A stretch of DNA of 64,000 nucleotides, taken from Zoroaster sp. YZ-2022 (Eukaryota; Echinodermata; Asteroidea; Forcipulatida; Zoroasteridae). Where the stretch lies: positions 58,467,152 to 58,531,151 of the forward strand of contig CM055817.1 in the NCBI GenBank assembly GCA_029582265.1, read 5' to 3'. The notes below the pieces were generated by a model that worked only from the letters and a program-made list of their open reading frames with translations, did no database searches and was not told the origin of the DNA. The translations under genes were made by a program, and so were the position numbers. Of the stretch, positions 28,750 through 41,367 are shown piece by piece (the first letter of the stretch is position 1; each line of letters opens with the position of its first letter).

Positions 28750-31145
28750 GGCAGGTACAGAAGAATTCGTTTTACATTTTCACACATTCTAAAGAAAAAC
28801 TTTTATGCACGACCATAATTTCGATATTTATATTTATTCAATTAATCAAGTTATCGTAAATTTACGTAATTTTAAAATTACATTTATTCATATTTATCCA
28901 CAAACCTAAAAGAACACATTTAACAGCACACGGATTAACAAGAATCTATGTTAGTTGATTGTAAATGTTAGTATATTTTGTAATTATTTGAGCACGGAAA
29001 CTTGAGCACGTGTTTTATTGACCATTTTGGAATTTTGCACAAAAAGATGTTGAAATTAGATTTATTGAACAGTTACATATTATTATACACACTAGCTTTT
29101 ACAAAATGGACATGGAGGCTCCGTGTCTGGCCTATAGAGGGCGCCGTTTACGCAAACAGCGATTGTCACCAGCCAAGCCTATTTGCTTCATCAAATGAAC
29201 AGTTTTCATCTGTTTAAAATCTTACAAAATGGCCGATGGAAATCTTTTTTGCAGGTAGAAATACTATTCATACTCAGTAAGATGTTTACACAAAAAAGAA
29301 AGGTATTGATGATTTGGAATGAGAGGGGTTGGTGACAGAGTGAGATGTAATAGGAAGTAATTACTGTTTGTATATAAACTGACTTTATTTAGTCATTAAA
29401 GCAACAACATTACATCACCGCCGGCATATACAGAAGAATTCGTATACATTTCTACACATTCTAACGAAGAAAATAAATTCGCTGTTTAGATTTATTCAAA
29501 GTTATTGTAAATTTACGTAATTTTAAAAGTACATTGTTCATACGTATCCTCAAACTTAAAAGATCACCTTTAACAGCACACGGATTAAAAATAAATATTG
29601 TGTTTTGCATTTGTCAGACACTATTTTTGTCAGAATCTATGTTAATTGCTTACAAATGTTAGTATACTTATTTTGTAATTATTCGAGCACGGAAATTTGC
29701 ACGTGTTTTATTAACCGTTTGGAAATTTTACACAAAACGAGATTGAAATTAGATTAAGTAATGGTAACGTATTATTTTACACAATAGCTTTTACAAAATG
29801 GTCATGGAAGCTCCGTGTATGGCCTAAAGAGGGCGCCGTTTACACAAAGCAGTGATTGTCTCCAGCCAAACCTGTTGGCTCCATTTCCATTCAAGTGAAA
29901 AGTTTTTAACGTTTTAAAAACTTACACAATGGCCGATAAAAATCTCCTTTTTCAGGTAGAAAAACTGCTAAGATATAGGAAAAGGTATGATTGATAAGGA
30001 ATGAAAGGAGGATGTTATGGATGCAACAGGGAAACATTTACAGTTTGTATAAAAACTGACTTTATTCAATCATTGTAGCAACAAAATATGTACAGAAGAA
30101 TACGTTTACATTTCTACACATTTTACAGACGAATAAAAGTATGATGCACGACCATTATTTAGCTATTTATATTTATTAAAGATAATTGTAAATTTTCATA
30201 AAAGTATCTTTAATTCTACTTAGGACAACAACAACAGTTTCTGGTTTCTGGTCATAGGTTGGCTTCAAAATCGGTGTGGTGACGCGTTTTTTATTTTATT
30301 TGTTAATTTTGTTTGTTAATTTATTTTAATGATACATGTTACATTGGACCCAGATCAAATTCCTATATACAAAGTATGGTGGCTAAGAGAGGCCGCACAA
30401 ATCGGGCAAAAGTTCATACCACTGTGTGAAAAAGTCGTTTAAAACACAGCACGGCAGAATTCCAATCGATCCAGCAATTTTGGCTGCAGTATACCTTGAT
30501 CACACAGCAGTCATCTTTGTCAGATTCCTTGTATACCCGATGACAATGGTAATGTAAATCTCATAAAACAAAAGGACCAGACTATTTTCCCTTCAGCCTC
30601 TCTTTAGTTTACATTGTTTTGAATGAAAACACAAACAAACAAAACAAAAACAAACAAACAAACAAGATGGCAGCACCATGATAAAGCTCTATTTGACATT
30701 GTTCTATAGCAAACTATGGAACTAAAAATGCTGACACGCGGGTCTGAGACGACGCGCGCGGAGATCAGAAACTAGAGACTTATTTATTGGCCTTATACAC
30801 ACGGATTAAGTAAATAAGAAATGTTAGGTGCTTTGTCAGACACTGAATCTATCTTAGTTGATTACAAATTTTAGTATATTTTGTAATTATTTGAGCACAG
30901 AAACTTGCACGTGTTTTATTATAAACTATTTTTGAAATTTTGCACAAAAAGATGTTAAAATTAGATTTAGTGAAAACTAACGTATTATTATACACAACAG
31001 CTTTTACAAAATGGTTATGGAGGCTCTGTGTGTGGCCTAAAGAGGGCGCCGTTTACACAAAGCAGTGATTGTCACATATTTGCTCCATTCAAGTGAAGAG
31101 CTTAAAATCTTAGAAAATGTCCCATAGGTAATCTCTTTTTTTCAT
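28750..31145 (+). repeat. About 660-bp downstream tandem repeats, unit 1
   Basis: Copies begin with TACAGAAGAATTCGTTT-type sequence at about 28758, 29429 and 30092, and a rearranged fourth runs to 31145. Shared landmarks include AGCACACGGATTA and AGAGGGCGCCGTTTAC. No open frame is conserved. The same family follows the paralogue at 37860-41250. Confidence 0.85.
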
Positions 31146-32300
31146 TGTGTCCAACGACGTCTGTCCTGACAAGAAGCTGAGGGGTGTATCCCACTAAATA
31201 AACTCCAATAGCAACCAATGCTAAATACAAAATATTAACAACAAATCATTAAAAGATACTTAGAAATCTTAAAATTTTTAAACTAAAAGACATTAAAAAA
31301 ATTGTATTCTCAATTTAATGTGGACAGTCCAGAGGCCCGTCGAGTTATTCTCATCCCAATGGAAATCACCATCTAGTGGAAACGCCCACACTGAAAAGCA
31401 TCCAAATTATAACCATTTTTTCAAGGCCTAATGTGTCCAAAATACTGAAATTTGGAAGTCAAGGACCCAGGTCATGTTATTGGACCATTTTTACACAGTC
31501 CCTCTTTAATATATGGGTCTTAAATCTTTGTTTTTCAGAAAATATTGAGGGCATAACAGCTCGGCGCATATTTTAGTGGAGTGCACCCTAAGCAAGTTTT
31601 GAGATTGAATTTATAGCTACTCCTAATGATTATCAGTGTATGTAATTCGAGTACGTGAAATAAATAAGCACATTATTCGCACACAAATGCACAATGACTC
31701 GTTCTTTCTCATTCATATATATTGAGTATGCCTGTATTTTTTTAAAACTTATATAAAACTGCATAACAGATGGATACAATGTGTATTATACAAGGACAAA
31801 TTATAATGTCCATCACTACTAAGAACTAGGCCAGCTTGCACTCTTGTGTATAATTTTCAGTACGCAATGGACCGAAACGACGTTACTTGTCCAGTTGGTA
31901 ACTGTGACGTAATTCCAACATAAACCACGGCCACTTCAATTCGCACGTGTTGGCTCCAACGATCATCAGAAGCCCATTGGAAATGCATTGACCACCCATT
32001 TTTTTTAAAGAATTTGCGCAAGAAATTAAAAAGCTTGGGACTTGCCTTTAACGTATGTGTTATAAAGACTCAAAATCTTATTCAATTTCTGGCTCAAGAA
32101 TCGCGGCTTTTGAACGTATCAGGAATTTGGGTTCAATTACATAGCGTTAAGACAGCTTTGGAAGTAACAAAAATAATCTTTGTACTACTAATGCGCGCAC
32201 GCTAGGATAGAAAGCCACATTTAGAAACTGCTTTAACCATGTATTTGATAACACAAGAGCTTACGTACACGTCTGATGCAAAGCGCTTACATGCGCAACA
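31146..32300 (+). other. Non-coding spacer shared with unit 2
   Basis: Starting GTGTCCAACGACGTCTGTCC, it matches 41255-42820 and, at its end (32178-32303), 63720-63850. No gene or RNA is visible. In unit 2 it is interrupted at 42821 by the Gypsy relic. Confidence 0.7.
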
Positions 32301-32303
32301 TGC

Positions 32304-33585
32304 AACAGTTTGTATTGGGTCTATCAAAGGCTGGTCACATTGAGCTGGTTGACTCTATATCCAGGAGCCAATTTCACAGAGCTGTTAATGCTACAGTCAC
32401 ACTGTCACGATCTGGCGTTACGATTGTTCACGTATGACAGTTTATATTGTGACCATACAAAGGCTGGTCACATTGAGCTGGTTGACTCTATATCCAGGAG
32501 CCAATTTCATAGAGCTGTTAATGCTACAGTCACACTGTCACGATCTGGCGTTACGATTGTTCACGTATGACAGTTTGTATTGGGTCCATACAAAGGCTGG
32601 TCACATTGAGCTGGTTGACTCTATATCCAGGAGCCAATTTCACAGAGCTGTTAATGCTACAGTCACACTGTCACGATCTGGCGTTACGATTGTTCACGTA
32701 TGACAGTTTGTATTGTGACCATACAAAGGCTGGTCACATTGAGCTGGTTGACTCTATATCCAGGAGCCAATTTCACAGAGCTGTTAATGCTACAGTCACA
32801 CTGTCACGATCTGGCGTTACGATTGTTCACGTATGACAGTTTATATTGTGACCATACAAAGGCTGGTCACATTGAGCTGGTTGACTCTATATCCAGGAGC
32901 CAATTTCATAGAGCTGTTAATGCTACAGTCACACTGTCACGATCTGGCGTTACGATTGTTCACGTATGACAGTTTGTATTGGGTCCATACAAAGGCTGGT
33001 CACATTGAGCTGGTTGACTCTATATCCAGGAGCCAATTTCATAGAGCTGTTAATGCTACAGTCACACTGTCACGATCTGGCGTTACGATTGTTCACGTAT
33101 GACAGTTTGTATTGTGACCATACAAAGGCTGGTCACATTGAGCTGGTTGACTCTATATCCAGGAGCCAATTTCACAGAGCTGTTAATGCTACAGTCACAC
33201 TGTCACGATCTGGCGTTACGATTGTTCACGTATGACAGTTTATATTGTGACCATACAAAGGCTGGTCACATTGAGCTGGTTGACTCTATATCCAGGAGCC
33301 AATTTCATAGAGCTGTTAATGCTACAGTCACACTGTCACGATCTGGCGTTACGATTGTTCACGTATGACAGTTTGTATTGGGTCCATACAAAGGCTGGTC
33401 ACATTGAGCTGGTTGACTCTATATCCAGGAGCCAATTTCATAGAGCTGTTAATGCTACAGTCACACTGTCACGATCTGGCGTTACGATTGTTCACGTATG
33501 ACAGTTTGTATTGGGACCATACAAAGGCTGGTCACATTGAGCTGGTTGACTCTATATCCAGGAGCCAATTTCATAGAGCTGTTAA
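32304..33585 (+). repeat. 133-bp satellite, 9.6 copies, with a 399-bp higher-order unit
   Basis: The anchor ATGACAGTTT recurs every 133 bp from 32434 to 33498. Variant words (TATATTGTGACC, TGTATTGGGTCC, TGTATTGTGACC) cycle with period three, as does CATAGAG/CACAGAG, giving a 399-bp higher-order repeat. All open frames in it are by-products. The array ends at a junction that recurs at 55650. A new copy begins at 63850. Confidence 0.95.
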
Positions 33586-34181
33586 GTAGAGAATTGTGCT
33601 CAGCAAATATTTGTGCTAAGCATTTTAAAACAGACTACCAGCCAAAATACACACATTGTATTGAAAGTTTAGCTGGTAGCAAACAATATCTGTAATCTAA
33701 CGTGGAATTGATGAACTGGGGAATTCAGACTGGGATCTATTTGTCTGACTGTTCTTAGAATCGATAGCACCTCAGACAAAAGTATATCATTTCAAGGCAT
33801 GCTTGATACTATCATAAACTTCACGTCAATTAAGTTTAAGAGAAAAATTATAGTACCAGACATCCTGGTCAATTCCAAATTGTTGTAATATTATCATTTC
33901 AATAATTAATACTGTGCATTGATGTGTATCCCTCATTGCTTCGTTGTGATTGGTCAATGATGTCTCAGTGAGCGCGCTCTTGACGGTTGTCACGTATACT
34001 GGATATACCAGAATCAACAACTGTGTGCGCGCCTTTTTAAGGATGAGCAGACGGTATATTGTGGGTAGTATCAAGCTGTACTTGACAACACGTAGACCTA
34101 CTGTATGACAGGAGATCGACTCATGATTTCAGTTTATCGATGAGAGATTTTTGTCTTGATGCTTCGAATAAAAACTGCAGA
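33586..34181 (+). promoter_or_regulatory. Duplicated promoter region of first-exon copy 2
   Basis: The block is preserved in copies 3 and 4 (48285-48831 and 55652-56266). It contains GATTGGTCAATGA (an inverted CCAAT box, 33948 onward) and GCGCGCCTTTTTAAGG (a TATA-like element near 34034), about 150 bp before the ATG. Conservation among copies is what duplication predicts, so function is inferred. Confidence 0.4.
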
Positions 34182-34245
34182 ATGGGTTGGATTTTAGGAA
34201 TACTGGTTGTGTTCTGTATGTGTGTACCATGCAATGGACAAATAG
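34182..34245 (+). CDS. Signal-peptide first exon, copy 2 (intact)
   Basis: ATG to the GTAAGT donor at 34246 encodes MGWILGILVVFCMCVPCNGQI, an obvious signal peptide, and ends in phase 1, as required by exon 2 of the receptor. It has an extra ATA codon before the donor, shared with copy 4. No exon 2 follows in unit 2, so its product is unclear. Confidence 0.75.
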
Positions 34246-34867
34246 GTAAGTTAATACAATCAGTAATTTAGGCATAACTCAACATTTAAAAGAAAGTACA
34301 AAATTGGTAATACTTGATTCGCAAAATTATCTGCCCACTCTCTGAGTCAAGATACAATGTATTAAACAACCATGTGAAAGCTTCAGTTTTTTAAATACTG
34401 AAAATGTATTCGTTCCGAAAATACGAATTTCTTGAATCTAACGTGGAATTGTTAAACCTTTTACAAATTCAGACTGGAGAATATTTGTCTGACTATTTTT
34501 GTTTTAAATCGATAGCACCTGAAACGAATGTATATAAAAATCATGTTTTTGAGACAAAATATTCAATTATTGCATTTAAACTTAATGGCGGTCATATTTA
34601 ATTCATATTTAATTCCCGGAATGCATTGGAAGTGGTCACATGACTAAAAGTTGACAAACCCCAAAACACAATTTAATTTGACCTGTTCAAAATAAACAGT
34701 TTTCATGGCAACTATATGAAAACCCATTATTGTTAATTTTGGCATGAGTGGGTTCCAAAGAATAGTTAGGAAAGTCAGAAAATTTCAGCGACGGTGATCA
34801 CAGACAAAGCGTTCTGGAGATATTATACAAAATATCATAGTGAGCACATTGTGCCATTATTATGTCA

Positions 34868-34976
34868 TAAACGAGATAATAACTCGTTTAAACGAGATAG
34901 TATCTCGTTTAAACGAGATAATAACTCGTTTAAACGAGATAATACCTCGTTTATACGAGTTAATAACTCGGTGAAA
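34868..34976 (+). repeat. Tandem palindrome array (CTCGTTTAAACGAG)
   Basis: Four to five units of roughly 20 bp alternate GATAATAACTCGTTTAAAC. Each junction forms a perfect 14-bp palindrome, two of them with TATAC or other changes. A longer version is at 58978-59108. Confidence 0.9.
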
Positions 34977-35110
34977 TGACGGTGAAAAGATCATTTAATG
35001 TTCATTTAATAAGCATGCAATCTTGTATCATACAATTAAACAAAATGTGCATCCAATTTACAAATACTCACAAACAACATTCAAATTCGCCTGAGCTTTT
35101 CATGGCATAT

Positions 35111-35385
35111 CCTCATTCAAGCCAATCTAGCGGAATTGAATGATGGATGTGCATCACTAAAATTACGAATGTAATTAAAGTGGCAATAAAGTGTGTCCAA
35201 AAACACAACCCATGGTTCTTCATTTATTAAACCTTATAGGATGTCCACTTTACAAAACAGAAATCTTCATTCAAATCCAATTATGTGTTGCCTGATATTC
35301 CATTACGGATTTCTCTTATCCACGCATGACTGCCAAATTCCAAATCCTTTTCATTGTTTACCAAGTAACACCTCAGCCATCATAA
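35111..35385 (+). repeat. Intron-1 segment of unit 2
   Basis: Copy of 227-500. It diverges at 35385 into the 16-bp repeat that follows. Confidence 0.8.
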
Positions 35386-35394
35386 TACCTCTCC

Positions 35395-35492
35395 AACCAA
35401 CTCTCCAGTATACTCCAACCAACTCGTACTTCAACCAACTCGTACTCCGACTAACTCGTACTCCGACCAGCTCGTACTCTAACCAACTCGTG
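35395..35492 (+). repeat. 16-bp tandem repeat (ACTCGTACTCCGACCA)
   Basis: About five imperfect copies of ACTCGTACTCCAACCA-like sequence. The following 35493-35776 is GC-rich with repeated ACTCGCCCGCCG words and no convincing gene. Confidence 0.8.
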
Positions 35493-35776
35493 CTCATGAG
35501 GGTTTTGTCTCGGCCGCCGCTCGTACTCGTGACTGCTTGCGGTAATCTTTTAGATTTCCGCTCAATATTAAAGTTATCAGTCATCAGCAGCTCATTCAGG
35601 GGTTTCCCTAATTTTTTTTTCACTCGCCGGCCAGACGCGACTGCGATCACAGGTTTGCAGTTCATTATTTTGGGGGATCTGGTGGGAACGCAGTGTTTGA
35701 CTCGCCCGCCGGACTACAGTTGGAAGCGATTTGACTCGCCCGCCGCTAGTGGGAGAGTTACTTGTCGGGGAACGTA

Positions 35777-37208
35777 ATATGGAATTCCATATCTGCCATT
35801 CTAAACGTCGCTCGTCACCCTTCTAAACGTCGCGCGTCGACCGTCTACCGTCGCGCGTCGCTCGTCGCCCGTCGCCCGTCGACCGTCGACCTTCTAAACG
35901 TCGCGCGTGGCCCGTCGGCCGTCGCCCGTCGACCTTATAAACGTCGCCCGTCGCCCTTATAAACGTCGCGCGTCGCCCATCGCCCGTCGACCGTCGAGCG
36001 TCGCCTTCAATGTGATTGATCAATTGACCTTCGCTGTATTTTTTGTAATGAAATAGAAGCATCTAATAAAATTTGCCAAAAAACAAGTCTTCCTTTCAAG
36101 TTCCTATGTGAATTTTTCCAATATTCCTATATAGCAAAGAACAGAGATATGTTTGTTTATGAAATTGTGATTTTTGATGTGATTTTGTCTATTTAGTATT
36201 GTGGGCCTATAAATGGGTAATAAACTGGTCCAACCACTCTCAAAGATATAACAATGTTGCTTTCCCTGTGACACTGAACTGAACATGAACAGAAATCATT
36301 TGACACTAATACATTTAAAAGTAACCCAATTAAGTGTCCGCAAAAAAATTATACTAAATCTCGGGCTTCTGACAGCTAATAAAATGAAACTGGGCTTTGA
36401 CGCCAGGTCACAAAACACGAGACTGGTCAAATTTTGATTCACGGGCACGTGTTATTAGTCTTATTATACGAAATCTCCAGGTTATTTCGGGGTTAACGAC
36501 AAGAAAATACATACACCCGGGCAACTAATCTCCGGGTTAATAAGCAGCTTGGAGTGAAAGAACAGTATTACTCATTACATATTTTTCTGATTGCATAAAT
36601 ATTTTACGCTCGTCTGATATGCCTATTATTGGTTCAAAGCTACAATCCCTTGGTATTGCAATATTTTTACTTCGTTTACTTCACGTTTCTGATGTTGTCA
36701 ATATTAAATATAATTATATCATAATTATCTGAATGATTATGTTTAGATGATTTGGGGGTGAGAAGTGAGCTGAATGTGTACTTTGTTGGGTTTATTTCTT
36801 TAAGAGTGGTTGGACCAGTTTATTAGCCATTTATAGGCCTACAATACTAAATAGATAATAAGTTTCACTAAAACATCAAACATATTTTCTGTTCTATTTT
36901 GCTATATAGGAATATTGGAAAAATTCACATAGGAACTTGAAAGGAAGACTTGTTTTTTTGCAAATTTTATTTGATGCTTCTATTTCATTACAAAAAATAC
37001 AGCGAAGGTCAATTGATCAATCACATTGAAGGCGACGCGCGACGCGCGACGGGCGATGGTCGACGCGCGACGGGCGACGGTCGACGGTCGACGCGCGACG
37101 GGCGACGCGCGACGGTCGACGGTCGACGCGCGACGTTTAGAAGGGCGACGGGCGACGTTTAGAAGGGCGACGGCCGACGTTTAGAATGGCAGATATGGAA
37201 TTCCATAT
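35777..37208. mobile_element. CpG-rich foldback element in unit 2
   Basis: Both ends are the palindrome ATATGGAATTCCATAT (35777-35792 and 37193-37208), followed inward by CTGCCATTCTAAACGTCG in inverted orientation. The arms extend about 420-460 bp: subterminal arrays of CGTCGCGCGTCGCCCGTCGA words, then single-copy arm sequence to about 36240 and from about 36800. The middle (36240-36800) is AT-rich and non-coding. It abuts the receptor paralogue exactly at the end of TM3. Confidence 0.85.
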
Positions 37209-37823
37209 TTCTGGGGTATCGTGTACCCTTTAAGCTCATGGCAACCAAGCAAGAAATCCACCAATGTAGTTCTACTCGTGATTTGGTCAATATCACTTGG
37301 TTTGAGTATTGGACCAACAGTCTTTGGTAGCGGGTCAGATTCGGATATCTATGGTTTATCTGATGTGTGCATTGGACTACCGCTCGTCACCAAACCAACC
37401 GCTTTTGAGGTCAAAGAGGGCGCTATTGATAATCCACTTGGGAGCCAGACCGTATCGATCCCAGTAGGTAAAGGTCAGAAGCCAGCCTGGATTTTCTCAA
37501 TTATCCTCTTTCTTGGTGTCAACCTCATCTGTTTCCTGGTGGTGTTCGTCTGCTACATGGCAATTTTTGTCGAAGTCAAGCGCACATCGAATAGGGTGGA
37601 TTGTTGTTTTCATCCTACCCATAAACTCCTCCCTGAACCCGTATCTATACACTCTTGTTACGTCTACACGTCGCAACAGGGATCAAAGAGCACAACATCC
37701 AAATCAATTAGCCCTCCAACAAATAAGAAATCGTTAGACACATTGAGCATGAGTGTTTCAGAAAACAAACATCCACAAAATAAGGAAATGACAGGAGGCC
37801 AAAACAGTGATGAAAGTACAATG
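37209..37823 (+). pseudogene. Truncated receptor paralogue (TM4, TM5, frameshifted TM7)
   Basis: The sequence resumes at [10 protein letters not shown] and matches exon 26 from 27928 on. TM4 and TM5 are in frame. At about 37590 some 150 bp are missing relative to exon 26 (third loop, TM6, third extracellular loop), and TM7 (NSSLNPYLY) follows in another frame. A one-base insertion near 37664 returns the tail ([14 protein letters not shown]) to the first frame. TM1-TM3 are absent, replaced by the foldback element. It cannot encode a receptor. Confidence 0.92.
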
Positions 37824-39125
37824 TAAATGTAATGAAAAATGCTTGCATTGAACCAATTTGTCGACTGATGAGAATCAATTACAGTTAATTATACTTATCT
37901 AGAAACGTAAAAGAACACCTGTAACAGCACACGGATGAAGGAAATGCTTAAAGTGTTCTACATGTCAGACACTCAATCGATGTTAGCTGCTTACAAATGG
38001 TAGAATATTTGTAATTATTCGAGAACGAAATTTGCACGTGTTTTATTAACCATTTTAAAATTTACTCTAAAAAGAGGTTGAAATTAGATTTTGTGAACAG
38101 TAACGTATTATTAAACACAATAGCTTTTACAAAATTGCCATGGAGGTTCCGTGTGTGGCCTAAAGAGGGCACCGTTTAGGCAAAGCAGCGATTATCACCA
38201 GCCAAGCCTATATGCTCCATCAAATGAACAGTTTTCATATGTTTAAAATCTTACAAAATGGCCAATGGAAATCCTTTTTGCAGGTAGAAAAACTATTCAT
38301 AATCAGCAAGATTTTTACACAAAATAGGAAAGGTATTGGTGATTTGGAACGAGAGGAGACTGGTGACAGAATGAGATGTATTAGGAAGTAATTCCTGTTT
38401 GTATATAAACTGACTTTATTTAGTCATTAAAGCTGCAAAATTACAGCACCTCCAGTATATACAGAAGAATTCGTTTATATTTCCACACATTCTAAAGAAA
38501 AACCTTTTATGCACAACCAACATTTCGCTATTTATATTTATTCAAAGTTATTGTAAATTTACGTAATTTAATCCACAAACGTAAAAGAACACCTTTAACA
38601 GCGCACGGATTAACAAGAAATATTAGGTTTCGCATTTGCCGGACACCGAATCTATGTTAGTTGCTTACAAATTTTAGTATATTTTGTAATTATTCGAGCA
38701 CGGTAATTTGCACGTGTTTTATTAACCATTTTGGAATTTTACACAAAAGAGGTTAAAATAACATTTATTGAACAGTTACCTGTTATTATACACAATAGCT
38801 TTTACAAAATGGTCACGGAGGCTCTGTGTGTGGCCTAAAGAGGGCGTTTACAAAGCATCACTTGTCATCAGCCAAGCCTATCGGCTCCATTTTCATTCAA
38901 GTGAAACGTTTTAACGTTTTTAAATCTTATAAAGTGGCCGATGAAAATCTCCTAATTCAGGTAGAAAAACTATTAAGATATAGAAAAAGGTACTATCGAT
39001 AAGGAATGAAAGGAGGTTGTTATGGATAAAGCATTTCCGGTTTGTATATAAACTGACTTTATTAAAATCATTGAAGCAACAAAATATGTACAGAAGAATA
39101 CGTTTACATTTCCACACATTCTAAT

Positions 39126-39415
39126 GGTAATTTTATTATTCCCAATCCTAAATGTGAAATCTTTAAAAACAGTTTTAGTTACAGAGCTCCTTCTGTTTTA
39201 AATGCTGTCCCTTTCACCACTCGTTCGAACTCTTATTCTTCATTCGGGCGTTTGCTGAAGGAAGGCAAGGTTTGAAGTAATATTTTTTTAACCTCATTTA
39301 TGTCATAGTTGTGTTCTGCCCGAGTTGTTGGTATACAATTGATAATTAATTTACTTTGATGGTCTTTGTGCGAAATTTGTTATTGTTTGTAATTTATTAC
39401 TCCATTTTTAAGGGA
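39126..39415 (+). pseudogene. 3' end of a CR1-like LINE
   Basis: The codons to the TGA at 39273-39275 read KCEIFKNSFSYRAPSVLNAV then SFGRLLKEGKV, the typical last residues of CR1/jockey-type reverse transcriptases, followed by a 3' untranslated tail. It is absent from the unit 1 repeats, so it inserted after duplication. Confidence 0.7.
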
Positions 39416-40051
39416 AAAAAACCTTTTTATGCACGGCCAAGATTTCGATAATTTATATTTATTCAATTATTCACGTTATTGTAAATTTACGTAATTTTAA
39501 AAGTACATTTAATTATACTTATCCAGAAACTTAAAAGAAAGCTTTTTAACAGCACACGGATTAATAAGTAACAAGAAACGTTAGGTGCTTGTCAAACACC
39601 AAATCTATGTTAGTTGCTTACAGATTTTAGTATTTTTTGTAATTATTTGAGCATGGAAATTTGCACGTGTTTTATTAACCATTTTAGACTTTTGCGCAAA
39701 AAGAGGTTGAAATTAGATTTAGTGAACAGTTATTATAAACAAAATGGTCACGGAAGCTCCGTGTGTCTCCAGCCAAGCCTATTTGCTCCATCAAAATGAA
39801 CAGTTTTCATCTGTTTATAATGTTACAAATTAAATGGCCTAATTGCTCCATTTCCATTAAAGTAAAGAGATCTATTTCAAATATTTAATGGAAATCTCCT
39901 TTTTCAGGTACAAAAACTCCTAAGATATAGGAAATGTATGATCGATATGGAATGAAAGGAGGTTGTTATTGATACAACAGGGAAGTATTTTCAGTTTGTA
40001 TATAAACTGATTTTATTCAATCATTGAAGCAACAACATAATTACAGAAGAA

Positions 40052-40208
40052 TAGGTAAAACTTGTAGCTTTGCCTGGTGAGGATGATAAGTAAGACTAAA
40101 TTGCGGTGACATCATGTGGAATCTCAATTGAGTAGTAATTAGTTCTGAAAAGAACTGGAGGTACAACTCGACGTTTCGATCAGTATGCTCTGATCGTCCT
40201 CAGGAGAA
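40052..40208 (-). mobile_element. Partial hammerhead-like foldback element
   Basis: Matches one arm and the core of the element at 6859-7117. On the minus strand CTGAGGA, the GATCAG/CTGATC stem, GAAA and GTC are retained. The second outer arm is missing. Confidence 0.55.
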
Positions 40209-41367
40209 ATAAAAGAAGAAGAATACGTTTTTCAGAAGAATACGTTTACATTTCCACACAATTCTACATGTCATTTTAGTTGTTTATATTTATTAAAAAA
40301 TTATTGTAAATTTACGTAATTTTAACTTAAGCCAACAAAAACGTTTCCGGTTTCTAGTCATAGTTTGACTTCAAAATCGATGCGGTGACGCATTTTTTTA
40401 TTTAATTTTTAATTTTTTTAATTTTTTTTTTTAAAATGATACATGTTACATTGGAGTCAGACCAAATACCCTTAATACAAAGTATGGTGACTAAGAGAGG
40501 CTGCACAAATCTGGCAAAAGTTTATACCACTATGTGAAAAAGTCGTTTAAAACACAGCACTGTGGAATTCCAATCGATCCAGCAATTTTGGCTGCAGTAT
40601 ACCTTGATCACACAGCAGTCATCTTTGTCAGATTCCTTGTATACCCGATGACAATGGTAATGTAAATCTCATAGAACAAAAGGACCAGACTATTTTCACT
40701 TTCAATCTATGTTTGGTTTACATTGTTTTGAATGAAAGAAATAGCTGCATTATGATAAAGATCTATTGGACATTGTTTCATAGCAAACAAAAAAGAAAAC
40801 TAAAAATGCCAACGCGCAGCTCTGAGACGACGCTCAAGGAGACCAGAAACAAGAGACTTTTTTGTTGGCCTTATCCACAAACTTAAAAGAAAGATTTTTA
40901 ACAGCACACGAATTAAGTAAACAAGAAATGTTAGGTGCTTGTCAGACACCAAATCTATGTTAGTTGCTTACAAATTTTAGTATATGTGGTAATTATTTGA
41001 GCACGGAAATTTGCACGTGTTTTATTAACAGTTTTGAAATTTTGCACAAAAAGAGGCCGAAATTAGATTTAGTGAAAAGTAACGTAATATTTTACACAAT
41101 AGCTTTTACAAAGTGGTCATGGAGGCTCCGTGTGTGACCTAAAGAGAGCGCCGTTTTTACACAAAGCAGCGATTGTCACATATTTGCTCCATATCCATTC
41201 AAGTGAAGAGTTTAAAATGTTACAAAATGGCCCAAAGGTAATCTCCTTTTTTCATTGTGTCCAACGACGTCTGTCCTGACAAGAAGCTGAGGGGTGCACT
41301 CCACTAAATATACTCCCATAGCAACCTATACCCATAGCATCCAATGCTAAATACAAACATATTCATA

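Larger units (their letters stand above)
37860..41250 (+). repeat. About 660-bp downstream tandem repeats, unit 2
   Basis: At least four copies of the family seen at 28750-31145 (anchors near 38459, 39089 and 40220, with landmarks at 38135, 38808, 39748 and 41108), interrupted by a LINE tail and a partial hammerhead-like foldback. Confidence 0.85.

Noticed and set aside
32310..33501. Nine overlapping 89-codon frames
   Set aside because: 133 bp is not a multiple of three, so each unit restarts the same accidental frame; they are satellite by-products.
35762..36062. Arg-rich frames in the foldback arms
   Set aside because: They reflect the CGTCGCGCGTCG composition and appear in mirror form in the other arm.
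37221..37826. 201-codon frame as a short working receptor
   Set aside because: It has TM4-TM5 only, then a deletion and an out-of-frame TM7; it is a pseudogene.
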